Positions 17,555-26,250 of a DNA stretch of 64,000 nt are shown piece by piece (the stretch's first letter is position 1; the number at the start of each line of letters is the position of its first letter). The notes under the pieces were generated by a model. It was given only the letters and a program-made list of their open reading frames with translations, did not search any database and had not been told where the DNA came from. The translations under genes were made by a program, and so were the position numbers. The stretch spans positions 1 to 64,000 of the forward strand of contig JAUIAP010000007.1 of assembly GCA_030425205.1 (NCBI GenBank), given 5' to 3'. Source of the DNA: Anaerolineae bacterium (GTDB lineage Bacteria > Chloroflexota > Anaerolineae > Promineifilales > Promineifilaceae).

Positions 17555-19741
17555 ATGACAAACAAAACATATCAACACGTAAACTATCTTTGGGATGACA
17601 CAGTTGCAGACCAACTCGACCCAGTTGAGCGGCTGCGTTATCGCTCAAATATCTTGGGCAGCGATCAGCGTATCACAAACACGGGAGGCGGCAATACGTC
17701 GTCAAAAGTGCTGGAAACAGACCCGCTGACGGGTGAAGAAGTCGATGTTTTGTGGGTCAAGGGCAGCGGTGGCGATTTGCGCACATCGAAGCGCGAGAAC
17801 TTTGCATCGCTCTATATGGATAAGTTCTTGGCGTTGCAGGATGTGTGGGAAAACGCGGACGAGAATGGCGTGAAGACCCCGATTGAAGATGCGATGGTCG
17901 CCATGTATCGCCACTGTGTCTACAACCTCAACCCACGTGCCAGCAGCATCGACACCCCCCTGCATGGCCTGATTCCGTATCGCCACATCGACCATATGCA
18001 CCCCATCTCCTCGATTGCGATTGCGGCGAGCAAGGATCAGGTTGCGCTGACCAAAGCGGTCTACGGGGATGAAATCGGCTATGTCGATTGGCAGCGTCCG
18101 GGTTTTGATTTGGGCGTTGTGATGGGGAATGCGGTTGCTGACAACCCACATTACAAAGGGTTGATTATGGGGCAACACGGCCTGATCAACTGGGCAAATG
18201 ATGACAAAGAATGTTATGAGCTGACGCTCGATTTGATCGAGAAGGCGGCCGACTATATCGCGCAACATGACAAGGGGGCGGAGACGTTTGGCGGGCAGAA
18301 ATATGAACCGCTGCACGAGGAAGAACGCACCGATTTACTGGTCGCACTATTGCCAAAACTGCGCGGGATGGTATCCCAGCAAAATCGCTTTATCGGCACA
18401 GTGCATGTAACTGACAGCGTGCTTGAGTTTGTCAATAGCCACGATGCAGCACGATTGGCCGAAATCGGCACAAGCTGCCCCGACCACTTTTTACGCACCA
18501 AAATCAAGCCTCTGTTTGTCGATTGGAATCCACAAACGGATGATTTTGACACGCTGATCGAAAAGTTGGAAAGCGGGATTGCCCAATATCGGGAGGATTA
18601 TGTGGCATATTACGAGGCGTGCAAACATCCCGATTCACCTGCGATGCGTGACCCGAATCCGACGGTCATTTTGATTCCGGGCGTGGGGTTGATTGCGTGG
18701 GGGAAGAACAAGAGTGAGAGTCGGGTTTCGGCCGAATTCTATTCCTTAGCCATCCAAGTCATGCGCGGCTCAGAAGCGATCAGCGAATACCAAGGCTTGC
18801 CACGTCAGGAAGCGTTCGACATCGAATATTGGGCGTTGGAAGAGGCGAAGTTACAGCGGCAACCCCCTGAAAAAGAGTTTGCGCGAAACGTCGTCGTCGT
18901 CGTTGGGGCGGGGAGTGGGATTGGCAAGGCAACCGCCCATCGCGTCGCACAGGAAGGGGCGCACGTCGTCTGTGTCGACCTGAATGCGGAGGCGGCGCAT
19001 GCGACAGCAACGGAGCTAACCAATAAATACGGCATGGGCATCGGCGTGGCTGGCACGGGCATTTCGGGCTGTGGCGCGGCGATCGGTCTGGGCTGTGACA
19101 TCACCGACCGCGAGAGCGTTGAGGAGATGTTCGAGCAGGTCATCTTGGCGTATGGCGGTATCGACAACGTGATCGTGACGGCGGGTGTCTTTGTGCCACC
19201 GAGCAAAGCGGGCAAAGTCACGGATGACCAGTGGGATTTAACGTTTAACGTCAATGTTAAGGGACTCTATTTGGTGGCAGATGAGGCACGACATATCTGG
19301 GAGGCGCAAGGGTTAAGCGGCTCGCTCGTGTTGACGACGAGCGTCAATGCAGCTGTTTCCAAGAAGGGATCGATCGCCTACGACACAAGCAAGGCGGCGG
19401 CGAATCATCTGGTGCGCGAATTGGCAATCACGCTCGCGCCACTGGTGCGCGTCAACGGGCTGGCTCCCGCGACGGTCGTAGAGGGCAGCAGCATGTTCCC
19501 ACGCGACCGTGTGATCGCGTCACTAACGAAGTACAATATCGACCATGACGAAAGCGCAGACACCGAGACGCTGCGTGACAAACTCGCACATTTCTACGCC
19601 CAACGCACGTTGACCAAAGCACCAATCACGCTGGCTGACCAAGCGGAGGGGGCATACCTCCTTGCAAGCACAAAGCTAGCGAAGACGACGGGGCAGATTT
19701 TGTCGGTTGATGGTGGGTTGCATGAGGCGTTTTTGCGGTAA
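17555..19741 (+). CDS. rhaEW: Bifunctional L-rhamnulose-1-phosphate aldolase / L-lactaldehyde dehydrogenase
   Basis: Fusion enzyme that cleaves L-rhamnulose-1-phosphate into dihydroxyacetone phosphate and L-lactaldehyde and then oxidises the aldehyde. The N-terminal about 430 residues are a class II aldolase domain (RSNILGSDQRITNTGGGNTS, WVKGSGGDL, His-rich HGLIPYRHIDHMHP with the zinc ligands, and GQHGLINW). The C-terminal part is a short-chain dehydrogenase with VVVVGAGSGIGKAT and the YDTSK catalytic pair, ending ILSVDGGLHEAFLR. Such RhaEW fusions are described in Bacillus and Chloroflexus. I use the ATG at 17555 because an in-frame upstream extension from 17501 would translate the intergenic repeat. 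It closes the rha operon. Confidence 0.95.
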   Translation: MTNKTYQHVNYLWDDTVADQLDPVERLRYRSNILGSDQRITNTGGGNTSSKVLETDPLTGEEVDVLWVKGSGGDLRTSKRENFASLYMDKFLALQDVWENADENGVKTPIEDAMVAMYRHCVYNLNPRASSIDTPLHGLIPYRHIDHMHPISSIAIAASKDQVALTKAVYGDEIGYVDWQRPGFDLGVVMGNAVADNPHYKGLIMGQHGLINWANDDKECYELTLDLIEKAADYIAQHDKGAETFGGQKYEPLHEEERTDLLVALLPKLRGMVSQQNRFIGTVHVTDSVLEFVNSHDAARLAEIGTSCPDHFLRTKIKPLFVDWNPQTDDFDTLIEKLESGIAQYREDYVAYYEACKHPDSPAMRDPNPTVILIPGVGLIAWGKNKSESRVSAEFYSLAIQVMRGSEAISEYQGLPRQEAFDIEYWALEEAKLQRQPPEKEFARNVVVVVGAGSGIGKATAHRVAQEGAHVVCVDLNAEAAHATATELTNKYGMGIGVAGTGISGCGAAIGLGCDITDRESVEEMFEQVILAYGGIDNVIVTAGVFVPPSKAGKVTDDQWDLTFNVNVKGLYLVADEARHIWEAQGLSGSLVLTTSVNAAVSKKGSIAYDTSKAAANHLVRELAITLAPLVRVNGLAPATVVEGSSMFPRDRVIASLTKYNIDHDESADTETLRDKLAHFYAQRTLTKAPITLADQAEGAYLLASTKLAKTTGQILSVDGGLHEAFLR

Positions 19742-19750
19742 AGTAGGCAC

Positions 19751-19767
19751 GCGACCAGCTTGGTCGC
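19751..19767 (+). terminator. Possible terminator hairpin after rhaEW
   Basis: Seven-base perfect arms gcgacca / tggtcgc around a three-base loop lie nine bases after the rhaEW stop. The following sequence is not a strong T-run, so termination is uncertain. Confidence 0.4.
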
Positions 19768-19796
19768 AGTATCTTCAGTAGAGTGAAGGCATTGAG

Positions 19797-20483
19797 ATGA
19801 CCCAACGAATCCCCAGCCATCAATACTTGATAAATAGCTTGGTGGCCGCTGTTATCACAGCCATTTTGGCGATTCCTCTGGCGTGGTGGATTCCCAATGC
19901 CTTTACACTTGCCGTCAAAGGGTTGCACTACAATACGTATTCGTTCATGCCACATGAAATGATTTTTGTATCTGAGCAAGAATCAGGGAAAACAGTGGGT
20001 GGAGATTTTGTGCTTCATCCCAATCTTTTCCAGAAAGTTGGTGATGTATATTCGGCCGAAATCAATCAGCACAATATCCAAATCATCGTAACCCGCAGAA
20101 ATAATCCTTGCGAGGCAACCGTTGATACCCGATTGATTGGTTGTGAAGATATTGTCTATTATGGAGGCGACCCGATTCCACAATTTTTTATTCGCTTAAC
20201 AGGTGATGTTGGCATATCGGCCGATCAAGCCACTCAACTCAATCAACCTCATTTGCAATTTGAGAATCAACTGGAAACGTGGTCAAAAAGACTCCTCCCG
20301 CTCGTGGCGATTATCATTACGATGGGCCTATTTTCCGCAATTCAGTTTATAGGAAGACGTTATGTGAAGTGGCGGATTCCACAATTTTCTCCAACAATTG
20401 GTCAAAAATTAGGGTTACAGCTTCCATGGATGGCTGGACTCGCTTTTTGGATGTTTATAGGCATGACGTTTAAAGTTTGGTAG
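19797..20483 (+). CDS. Membrane protein of unknown function
   Basis: A 228-residue protein I do not recognise. It has a hydrophobic N-terminal helix (about residues 14-36), an extracytoplasmic domain of roughly 120 residues rich in beta-prone sequence with two Cys in RRNNPCEATVDTRLIGCED that may form a disulfide, and two further hydrophobic segments near 168-185 and 210-226. The order helix-domain-helix faintly recalls signal peptidases (SFMPHEMIFV), but no Ser-Lys dyad motif is convincing. It follows the rha operon and precedes a region full of repeats. Confidence 0.65.
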   Translation: MTQRIPSHQYLINSLVAAVITAILAIPLAWWIPNAFTLAVKGLHYNTYSFMPHEMIFVSEQESGKTVGGDFVLHPNLFQKVGDVYSAEINQHNIQIIVTRRNNPCEATVDTRLIGCEDIVYYGGDPIPQFFIRLTGDVGISADQATQLNQPHLQFENQLETWSKRLLPLVAIIITMGLFSAIQFIGRRYVKWRIPQFSPTIGQKLGLQLPWMAGLAFWMFIGMTFKVW

Positions 20484-20915
20484 CTTGGATGATAGCTCCC
20501 GCGCAGGCGGGAATTCAGTCTTAGAAAAGAATGGATACCTGCCTTCGCAGGTATGACAGAACTTACTTTACGATGCATTAAGTAGGGTTGCCGCCCCCGC
20601 TTCGCGTACAAAGGCTGTTACACAAAGTGCACGTTTCAACGCACTGCAACAAACGCGCTTGAGCGTGTTTTGCGTGTCAGCCTACGGTTTTTGAACATTC
20701 AAAAATTAATCTGGTATCGAAATCCTACGGTTAAAACCGCAGGCTGTGATACAAAGTGCGTTCAAACGCACTGGAAGACAACGCGCTTTAGCGTGTTTTG
20801 CGTGTCAGCCTCTGGTTTTAACCATAGGTGAAAATTACCTGTTTAATAATTTAGAGTCCAATAACCGTAGGATTTTGGCAAAGTCTCGTTGTGGTACTAG
20901 GCGCAGGAATAAAAA
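20484..20915. repeat. Intergenic repeat cluster
   Basis: 432 bases without a gene. Positions 20490-20577 hold a degraded copy of the terminal-inverted-repeat element seen complete at 58661-58775: the words aagaatggatacctgcc, cgcaggtatg and ttacttta are shared. Positions 20622-20692 and 20750-20820 are two direct copies of a 70-base unit (acaaagtgc, aacgcgctt, agcgtgttttgcgtgtcagcct). Between them lies the word atcctacggttaaaaccgcaggct, also present near 45831 with a slight change. Confidence 0.7.
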
Positions 20916-22172
20916 ATGACGAACCGAGAACAACAATTAGCAGATGCACTGACAACTGAAGACCTCTGGCGATTGATGCGCCGACGGGTTCCACCTGTCG
21001 TGTCCGAATACTTTCGCGGTGGTGCAGATGCGGAGACGACGCTGCGTGGCAATGTGCGAGCATTCCAGCAGTCTATGACGACCGCATACGGCGCGTTGAG
21101 TTTTGACAAGCTCGACATGCAAACGACGATGGTTGGGCATGATCTGGCCGTCCCATGGTACATCGCGCCCGTCGGCAGCTTGCGGATGTTGTGGCCGATG
21201 GCAGATGCGGTCGCGTCACAGGTGGCGGGGGAGTTTGGTACGGTGATGACGCAATCGACGCTTTCGGGCACACCGGTTGAAGCGGTGACGGCGGCCTCGC
21301 AGGGAGATTGCTGGTTTCAACTCTATCTATGCGGTGGGCGCGAGACGGCACTGCGCGGCATCGAACGCGCGCAGAAGGCGGGTTTCACCGCGCTTGTGAT
21401 GACGATTGACACCGGCGTTTCGGGCTTGCGTGCGCTCCATGCCAAAATGAAACCGATGCAGGCGGTCGCGCCGTTTGGCGGGTTGAACCCAATCGACAAG
21501 GTGAAGCTTGCTATCGACAAAGTGAAGCTCGCGCCGCAGATGTTGCCGCGTCTGTCATGGTTGCGTGACTTTTATGGAGATGGTGGTGCGATGGAATTTG
21601 TCAATGTGGTGGACGAGCGCGGTCGGCCGATGCCCTACGCCGACATCGGCACACAACTCGCCGCCTCCGCCGTGACGTGGGACGACCTGACATGGATTAA
21701 GGATGCATGGGGCGATGACAAACCGCTGATCGTCAAAGGCGTTCACTGTGCAGATGATGCGCGGAAAGCGGCCGATCACGGCGCAGCGGGGGTCATTTGG
21801 TCAAATCACGGCGGTCGCCAACAAGATCGCGTGCCGCCCGTGTTGCACATCGTGGCAAACGAGATGCCACAGGTAAAGGATTTGCCGCTCGACTTTATGA
21901 TGGATGGCGGGATTCGTAACGGGACCGATATTTTGATTGCGCTGTCGTATGGGTTGCAAGCGGTTGGTCTTGGGCGCGTCACGGCCGCAGGTATCGGTGC
22001 AGGCGGGCATGCGGGCCTCACCCGCGCATTCCAGATTTTGCAATCTGACCTCGACCGTGCGATGCGGTTGGTTGGTGTCCAGACGGTGGCGGAGATTCAC
22101 GAGCGAGGGGCGGAGATTCGACGTGAAAGTGAATTGAAGGGGGACGGACATTTGCCGCCCATTGTGTTCTGA
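20916..22172 (+). CDS. FMN-dependent 2-hydroxy acid oxidase/dehydrogenase (LldD-like)
   Basis: TIM-barrel flavoprotein of the (S)-2-hydroxy acid oxidase family, which oxidises L-lactate, glycolate or related acids to 2-oxo acids. The catalytic His and Arg lie in WSNHGGRQ; the FMN phosphate region is FMMDGGIRNGTDILIALSYG with AVGLGRV after it; the N-terminal APVGSLRMLWPMAD and WFQLYLCGGRE are also standard. At 418 residues it is longer than the 350-380 of simple oxidases and closer to lactate 2-monooxygenase-like members. An internal 21-base tandem duplication gives the peptide IDKVKLA twice near residue 193. Placed just after the rhamnose operon, it could convert L-lactate formed from L-lactaldehyde into pyruvate; this is inference from position. 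Confidence 0.88.
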   Translation: MTNREQQLADALTTEDLWRLMRRRVPPVVSEYFRGGADAETTLRGNVRAFQQSMTTAYGALSFDKLDMQTTMVGHDLAVPWYIAPVGSLRMLWPMADAVASQVAGEFGTVMTQSTLSGTPVEAVTAASQGDCWFQLYLCGGRETALRGIERAQKAGFTALVMTIDTGVSGLRALHAKMKPMQAVAPFGGLNPIDKVKLAIDKVKLAPQMLPRLSWLRDFYGDGGAMEFVNVVDERGRPMPYADIGTQLAASAVTWDDLTWIKDAWGDDKPLIVKGVHCADDARKAADHGAAGVIWSNHGGRQQDRVPPVLHIVANEMPQVKDLPLDFMMDGGIRNGTDILIALSYGLQAVGLGRVTAAGIGAGGHAGLTRAFQILQSDLDRAMRLVGVQTVAEIHERGAEIRRESELKGDGHLPPIVF

Positions 22173-22196
22173 TCGTGCGAATCGGGGCGGCTCTCA

Positions 22197-23288
22197 TCAC
22201 GAGCCGCCAAAATTGCGATTCCAATAAAAGGACAATCCAATCCCCACCGTCGCCAACAGTGCACCGAGCGCAACAAATGCCACACTGACCTCAAGATGTT
22301 CCTCTTGCAAAACGATTTGTGTCGGGAGGTTTTTGAACACGTCTAAAAGTTGGTCTGCGTCTTCAGCACGATAGTAGCTGCCACCCGTAATCAGGGCGAT
22401 CTCTTGCAGCGTGGGTTCATCTAGCACTATAAAGCGTCGAAAACCGCCGTTGCCACCGCCGCCAAAGTTGCCGCCACCACGCCCACCAAACGAATTACCA
22501 AATGCGTCGCCGCCCAACTGTTCACGGGTGCAAACCATCTCTTCTGGCTCGGTCGTGCCAAAACCAATCGTGTAGACACGCACACGTCGGTCGGCCGCCT
22601 GTGCCGCCCCGACGATGGGATCGACACCGCGACTCGCCGCGCCATCTGTCAACAATACAACGATGTCTGGCACATACGCATCATTACTCCAAACCGTTTC
22701 CCGATCAATTTCATCGCTCAGATCGATGTGGGCGGGGAGCACATCCGGGTTGATTTCGGCCAGTGCGTCAATTGAGGCAAGCGTTGCGCTGCCAATTGCC
22801 GTGCCGAGTGACGTGGTGAGATTGTCGATTGCGCTGGTCAATGCCGCTTTGTCCGTCGTCGGTGGCACGATCAGTTGGGCATAGCCCGCAAACGCCACGA
22901 TGCCGATCTGTGTCCCGTCTGCCTGATCGTCGATGAAGTTGCGAATCGCATCTTGGGCGACGGACAGCCGATTGGGGGGAACATCCGACGCACACATCGA
23001 ACGCGACACATCGAGCGCGAGGATGATCGACGTGCGGCTGAGTGGCACACTGACGACTGCGTGTGGTCGCGCCATTCCCAAAACAAGTGCGCCGATGCTG
23101 GTCACAAAGAGGGCAAATGGCAGGTGTTGTCGCCAGCGGGCGCGTTTGGGCAGCGCAGCGCGGATCAGGGATAAGCTGGCGTAGCTGACCGCATATTTAC
23201 GCTTGCGCCGCAGCATCCACCAATAGGCCGCGATTAGCAACGGAATTAGCAGCAGAAAAAGGAGCGCGTAAGGCCATTGAATCGTCAT
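22197..23288 (-). CDS. VWA-domain membrane protein, BatB-like
   Basis: Membrane-anchored von Willebrand factor A protein, last gene of a MoxR-DUF58-VWA-VWA module. It has two N-terminal hydrophobic segments (about residues 5-25 and 57-73), a VWA domain with the metal-ion-dependent adhesion site DVSRSM at residues 93-98 and TDGAAS further on, and a C-terminal helix (SVAFVALGALLATVGIGLSFYW). An unusual Gly-rich loop (GGRGGGNFGGGGNGG) is inserted late in the VWA domain. The start ATG at 23288 lies four bases after the stop of its paralogue; a longer frame reaching 23336 overlaps that gene and lacks support. Such modules assist maturation or stress resistance of envelope complexes. Confidence 0.9.
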   Translation of the reverse strand: MTIQWPYALLFLLLIPLLIAAYWWMLRRKRKYAVSYASLSLIRAALPKRARWRQHLPFALFVTSIGALVLGMARPHAVVSVPLSRTSIILALDVSRSMCASDVPPNRLSVAQDAIRNFIDDQADGTQIGIVAFAGYAQLIVPPTTDKAALTSAIDNLTTSLGTAIGSATLASIDALAEINPDVLPAHIDLSDEIDRETVWSNDAYVPDIVVLLTDGAASRGVDPIVGAAQAADRRVRVYTIGFGTTEPEEMVCTREQLGGDAFGNSFGGRGGGNFGGGGNGGFRRFIVLDEPTLQEIALITGGSYYRAEDADQLLDVFKNLPTQIVLQEEHLEVSVAFVALGALLATVGIGLSFYWNRNFGGS

Positions 23289-23292
23289 GAGT

Positions 23293-24282
23293 TTAAGGTA
23301 TTCGGCCGAACCACAACATCGACAGACCCCCACCAACCAGCAACAGCAGCACGCCGATTCCCGCCAACAGGCTGGTAACTTCCATCTTGTCGCCGCGAAT
23401 GGTCAGTTGGAGGTCAATGGTGTCGTAGATTTCTTGTAGGTCTGTTTCGTTGTCGGCATGAAAATAGGTTCCGTTGGTTGCGGCCGCGATCTCTTGCAGC
23501 AACCCCTCATCGAGAACGGTGGCAACGTTAAAACCCTCTAGCTCGACGACCGTTCCCTCCACGCTGCCAATCCCAATGGGGAAGACGCGCACGCCCGCAT
23601 TGGCGGCGAGTTCGGAGATGAGCAGCGGATCGGGATTGACCGTATTTTCGCCATCTGTCAGCAATACGATGACGGATGAGCCAAAAAAGCCGATGTCGAT
23701 CTCCTCTAAATCTTCTTCGCTTAGCTCTTCGGGGATGGCGATTGGCGTGTCGGTGAGGGCGTTGAGCGCAGCGAAAATGCCTTGCCCAAGCGATGTGCTG
23801 CCCTCTGGTTTTAGGCGATCGATGGCGGCGAGCACATCGGCCGAAATATCAGTCGGCTCCTGCGTCATCACCCCACCATTGTTGAACGCCACCACCCCAA
23901 TACGCACCGTCTCAGGTTGAGCTTCGACAAAGGCGCGCGCGGCCGCCTGTGCCGCCTCCATGCGCGTTGGCGCCAAATCGTCGGCGATCATGCTGCCCGA
24001 CACGTCAAAGGCGAGGATGACCGTCCCTTCGATACGCGGCAAATCGACCGTCAGCTCTGGACGCGCCAATCCCATCAGTAGCAGGGCGAGTGCGCTAAGA
24101 AATAGAGCAAACGGAATATGTTTGCGCCGACCAAGCGTTTGCCCTGTCTGCGTCTGCAATAGACCCAGCATCCCCAGTGTGGCCGACCGCTGACCACGCC
24201 GTTTCAACAGCCAAACATACCCCGCCGCAAACAGCGGAATCAATAGCAGCGAGAGGAGCATGAGCGGCCAGATAAAAGACAT
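23293..24282 (-). CDS. VWA-domain membrane protein, BatA-like
   Basis: Paralogue of the next gene, with the same plan: two N-terminal membrane helices (about residues 3-26 and 57-73), a VWA domain with a complete metal site DVSGSM at 93-98, the Thr-containing EGSTSLGQG and TDGENT loops, and a C-terminal membrane helix (LLAGIGVLLLLVGGGLSMLWF). The ATG at 24282 is preferred over the in-frame TTG at 24288. It lies 20 bases after the DUF58 gene. In Bacteroides and other bacteria the BatA/BatB pair sits in the inner membrane facing the periplasm and works with a MoxR ATPase. Confidence 0.92.
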   Translation of the reverse strand: MSFIWPLMLLSLLLIPLFAAGYVWLLKRRGQRSATLGMLGLLQTQTGQTLGRRKHIPFALFLSALALLLMGLARPELTVDLPRIEGTVILAFDVSGSMIADDLAPTRMEAAQAAARAFVEAQPETVRIGVVAFNNGGVMTQEPTDISADVLAAIDRLKPEGSTSLGQGIFAALNALTDTPIAIPEELSEEDLEEIDIGFFGSSVIVLLTDGENTVNPDPLLISELAANAGVRVFPIGIGSVEGTVVELEGFNVATVLDEGLLQEIAAATNGTYFHADNETDLQEIYDTIDLQLTIRGDKMEVTSLLAGIGVLLLLVGGGLSMLWFGRIP

Positions 24283-24302
24283 ATTCAATAACGCACGATA
24301 TA

Positions 24303-25223
24303 TTATCGCCTGCTCCGTTTTCGTAGTTCCGTCATTCGCACGATTGCGCTGACGAGGTCTTCTTCGGTTGAGATGGCATAGAGGGCCACACCAGCCCGTT
24401 TGAGACTGGTTTGCAGTTGCGCTTCACGTTCGGCCGAAATCTCTGCAAAACGGCGACGAAAGACGGGATCACTCGTATCGACAAAGAGCTGCTCCCCCGT
24501 CTCCGCATCTTGCAGCACCAGCACGCCCGCGTCGGGTAGCTCAACTTCACGTGGGTCATAGAGGCGAATCGCCACCAGCTCATGTCGCTGGCTGAGCAGG
24601 GCAAGCGGACGCTCCCAGCCGGGTGCGCTGATAAAGTCGGAGATCAAAAAGATCAGCGACCGCCGCTTGACGCTGTTGAGACCCGCATGGATCAAGCCGG
24701 TCAGATTGGTTTCGGCTCCCGTACTGGTGGCCGGTTTGAGCAGTTCGTGGGCAAGGCGCAACACCTGATTGCGCCCACTGCGCGGCGGAATGGTGCGCTC
24801 GATGGCGTTGTTGTAAAGGATTGCGCCGACGCGGTTGCCATTGCGGGTGAGCAGTCGGGAGAGGGTGGCGACAAATTCAGTTTGGACGATATTTTTCGGC
24901 CGATCCACCAACCCAAATCCCATCGACGGTGAGCGATCGAGCAAGAACCACGCCGTTAACTCGCGGTCTTCGACATATTGGCGCACATATGGGGTGTTCA
25001 TGCGCGCCGTCACGTTCCAGTCGATATGGCGCACGTCGTCCTGCGGCTGATAGTCGCGCAGGTCGGCAAAGTCGATGCCTGTGCCATAAAAGAGCGTGCG
25101 ATAATCCCCCTGTAACAGCCCATCGAGGCGACGAATCACCTGCCAGTCGAGCCGTTGCAGGATGCGCTCAGGCGTTGGTTGGACGGCGGAAGCGTGCATG
25201 GTTGGTATAGGCAGGCAGCTCAT
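24303..25223 (-). CDS. DUF58 domain protein
   Basis: Soluble protein of the DUF58 family that accompanies MoxR ATPases. Landmarks are the N-terminal RRLDGLLQGDYRTLFYGTGIDFADLRDYQPQDDVRHIDWNVTAR region, the hallmark of the family, and a VWA-like fold with LDRSPSM and a FLISDF strand. The ATG at 25223 gives 306 residues and overlaps the moxR end by 56 bases; the ATG at 25199 gives a shorter protein with 32 bases of overlap and looks equally possible. Either way it is translationally linked to the ATPase gene. Confidence 0.92.
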   Translation of the reverse strand: MSCLPIPTMHASAVQPTPERILQRLDWQVIRRLDGLLQGDYRTLFYGTGIDFADLRDYQPQDDVRHIDWNVTARMNTPYVRQYVEDRELTAWFLLDRSPSMGFGLVDRPKNIVQTEFVATLSRLLTRNGNRVGAILYNNAIERTIPPRSGRNQVLRLAHELLKPATSTGAETNLTGLIHAGLNSVKRRSLIFLISDFISAPGWERPLALLSQRHELVAIRLYDPREVELPDAGVLVLQDAETGEQLFVDTSDPVFRRRFAEISAEREAQLQTSLKRAGVALYAISTEEDLVSAIVRMTELRKRSRR

Positions 25224-26187
25224 TCAGCGGCACTGTGGGCAGCGGAATGGCGGCTAAAATTTGGCTGAGAACATCGTCTGCGCTGACATTGTCTGCCAGC
25301 GCTTCGTAGGAAAGAATCATGCGATGGCGCAGCACGTCGAGGGCGAGATCGCGCACATCTTGCGGCAGTGCATAGCTGCGACCCCGCACAAATGCCAACG
25401 CTTTTGCGGCCAGAATGAGGTTGATTGAAGCGCGCGGGCTGGCGCCATAGGTCAGATATTTTGCGAGATCGCCCTGTCTGACCGCTTGCGGATTGCGCGT
25501 TGCGCCGACCAGTTTGACGGCATACTCGATCAAGGCGGGGTCGATGTAGACATTATCGGCCGATTGCTGTAACGCCACCAACTGCTCTGTGTCGATCACC
25601 TGCTGCACGGCCTCCAACATCCCCGTCATCCGCTCGACAATCACGAACTCCTCTGTCGGCGTTGGATAACCGACCAGCACCTTGAGCATAAAGCGATCCA
25701 CCTGTGCCTCTGGCAGCGGGTAGGTTCCCTCCGACTCGATTGGATTCTGCGTCGCCATAACGAGAAATGGATTTGGCACTTTGTGCGTCTCGCGCCCAAT
25801 CGTCACCTGTCGCTCCTGCATCACCTCCAGCAGCGCACTTTGCACTTTTGCTGGGGCGCGATTGATCTCATCCGCCAGCAGCAGGTTGGCAAAGACAGGG
25901 CCGAGCGATGTGTTAAATTCGCCCGTCTTTTGATTGTAGATGCGCGTGCCGATCAGGTCGGCTGGCACAAGGTCTGGCGTAAACTGGATGCGTTGAAATG
26001 ACCCGCCAATCACGCCAGCCAACGTCTTGATCGCCATCGTCTTTGCCAAGCCCGGCACGCCCTCTACCAAAATATGGCCGCGTGCCAGCAGCGCGACGAT
26101 TAGGCGTTCGAGCAGATTGTCCTGCCCAACGATGATCTTTTTGACCTCGTAAAGCAGATGTTCCATGGGTTTGTCGCTGTTTTGCAT
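25168..26187 (-). CDS. MoxR-family AAA+ ATPase
   Basis: Chaperone-like AAA+ ATPase, first gene of the module. The Walker A motif is GVPGLAKT at residues 43-50, Walker B is LLADEINR, sensor 1 is MATQNPIESEGTYPLPEAQ, and the lid region contains GASPRASINLI. The length of 339 residues is normal for the MoxR proper subfamily. It should remodel or activate metal-containing or VWA partners encoded downstream (DUF58 and two VWA proteins). An HtrA-like protease gene lies 63 bases upstream on the same strand, with a palindromic repeat between. Confidence 0.95.
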   Translation of the reverse strand: MQNSDKPMEHLLYEVKKIIVGQDNLLERLIVALLARGHILVEGVPGLAKTMAIKTLAGVIGGSFQRIQFTPDLVPADLIGTRIYNQKTGEFNTSLGPVFANLLLADEINRAPAKVQSALLEVMQERQVTIGRETHKVPNPFLVMATQNPIESEGTYPLPEAQVDRFMLKVLVGYPTPTEEFVIVERMTGMLEAVQQVIDTEQLVALQQSADNVYIDPALIEYAVKLVGATRNPQAVRQGDLAKYLTYGASPRASINLILAAKALAFVRGRSYALPQDVRDLALDVLRHRMILSYEALADNVSADDVLSQILAAIPLPTVPLNELPAYTNHARFRRPTNA

Positions 26188-26192
26188 GAGTT

Positions 26193-26244
26193 ACGTGGTG
26201 CGTGCTGTGTGGTGCGTCAAAGTCTACGCAGCACGCAGCACGCG
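26193..26244. repeat. cacgcaccacg-family palindromic repeat, copy 2
   Basis: A diverged copy in which the halves read acgtggtgcgtgctgtg and acgcagcacgcagcacgcg, between the protease gene and moxR. Confidence 0.65.
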
Positions 26245-26250
26245 ATAGTT

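Noticed and set aside
19797-20483. Unknown membrane protein as signal peptidase I
   Set aside because: It has one SxMxP-like phrase but no Ser/Lys dyad motif set and an extra pair of C-terminal helices.
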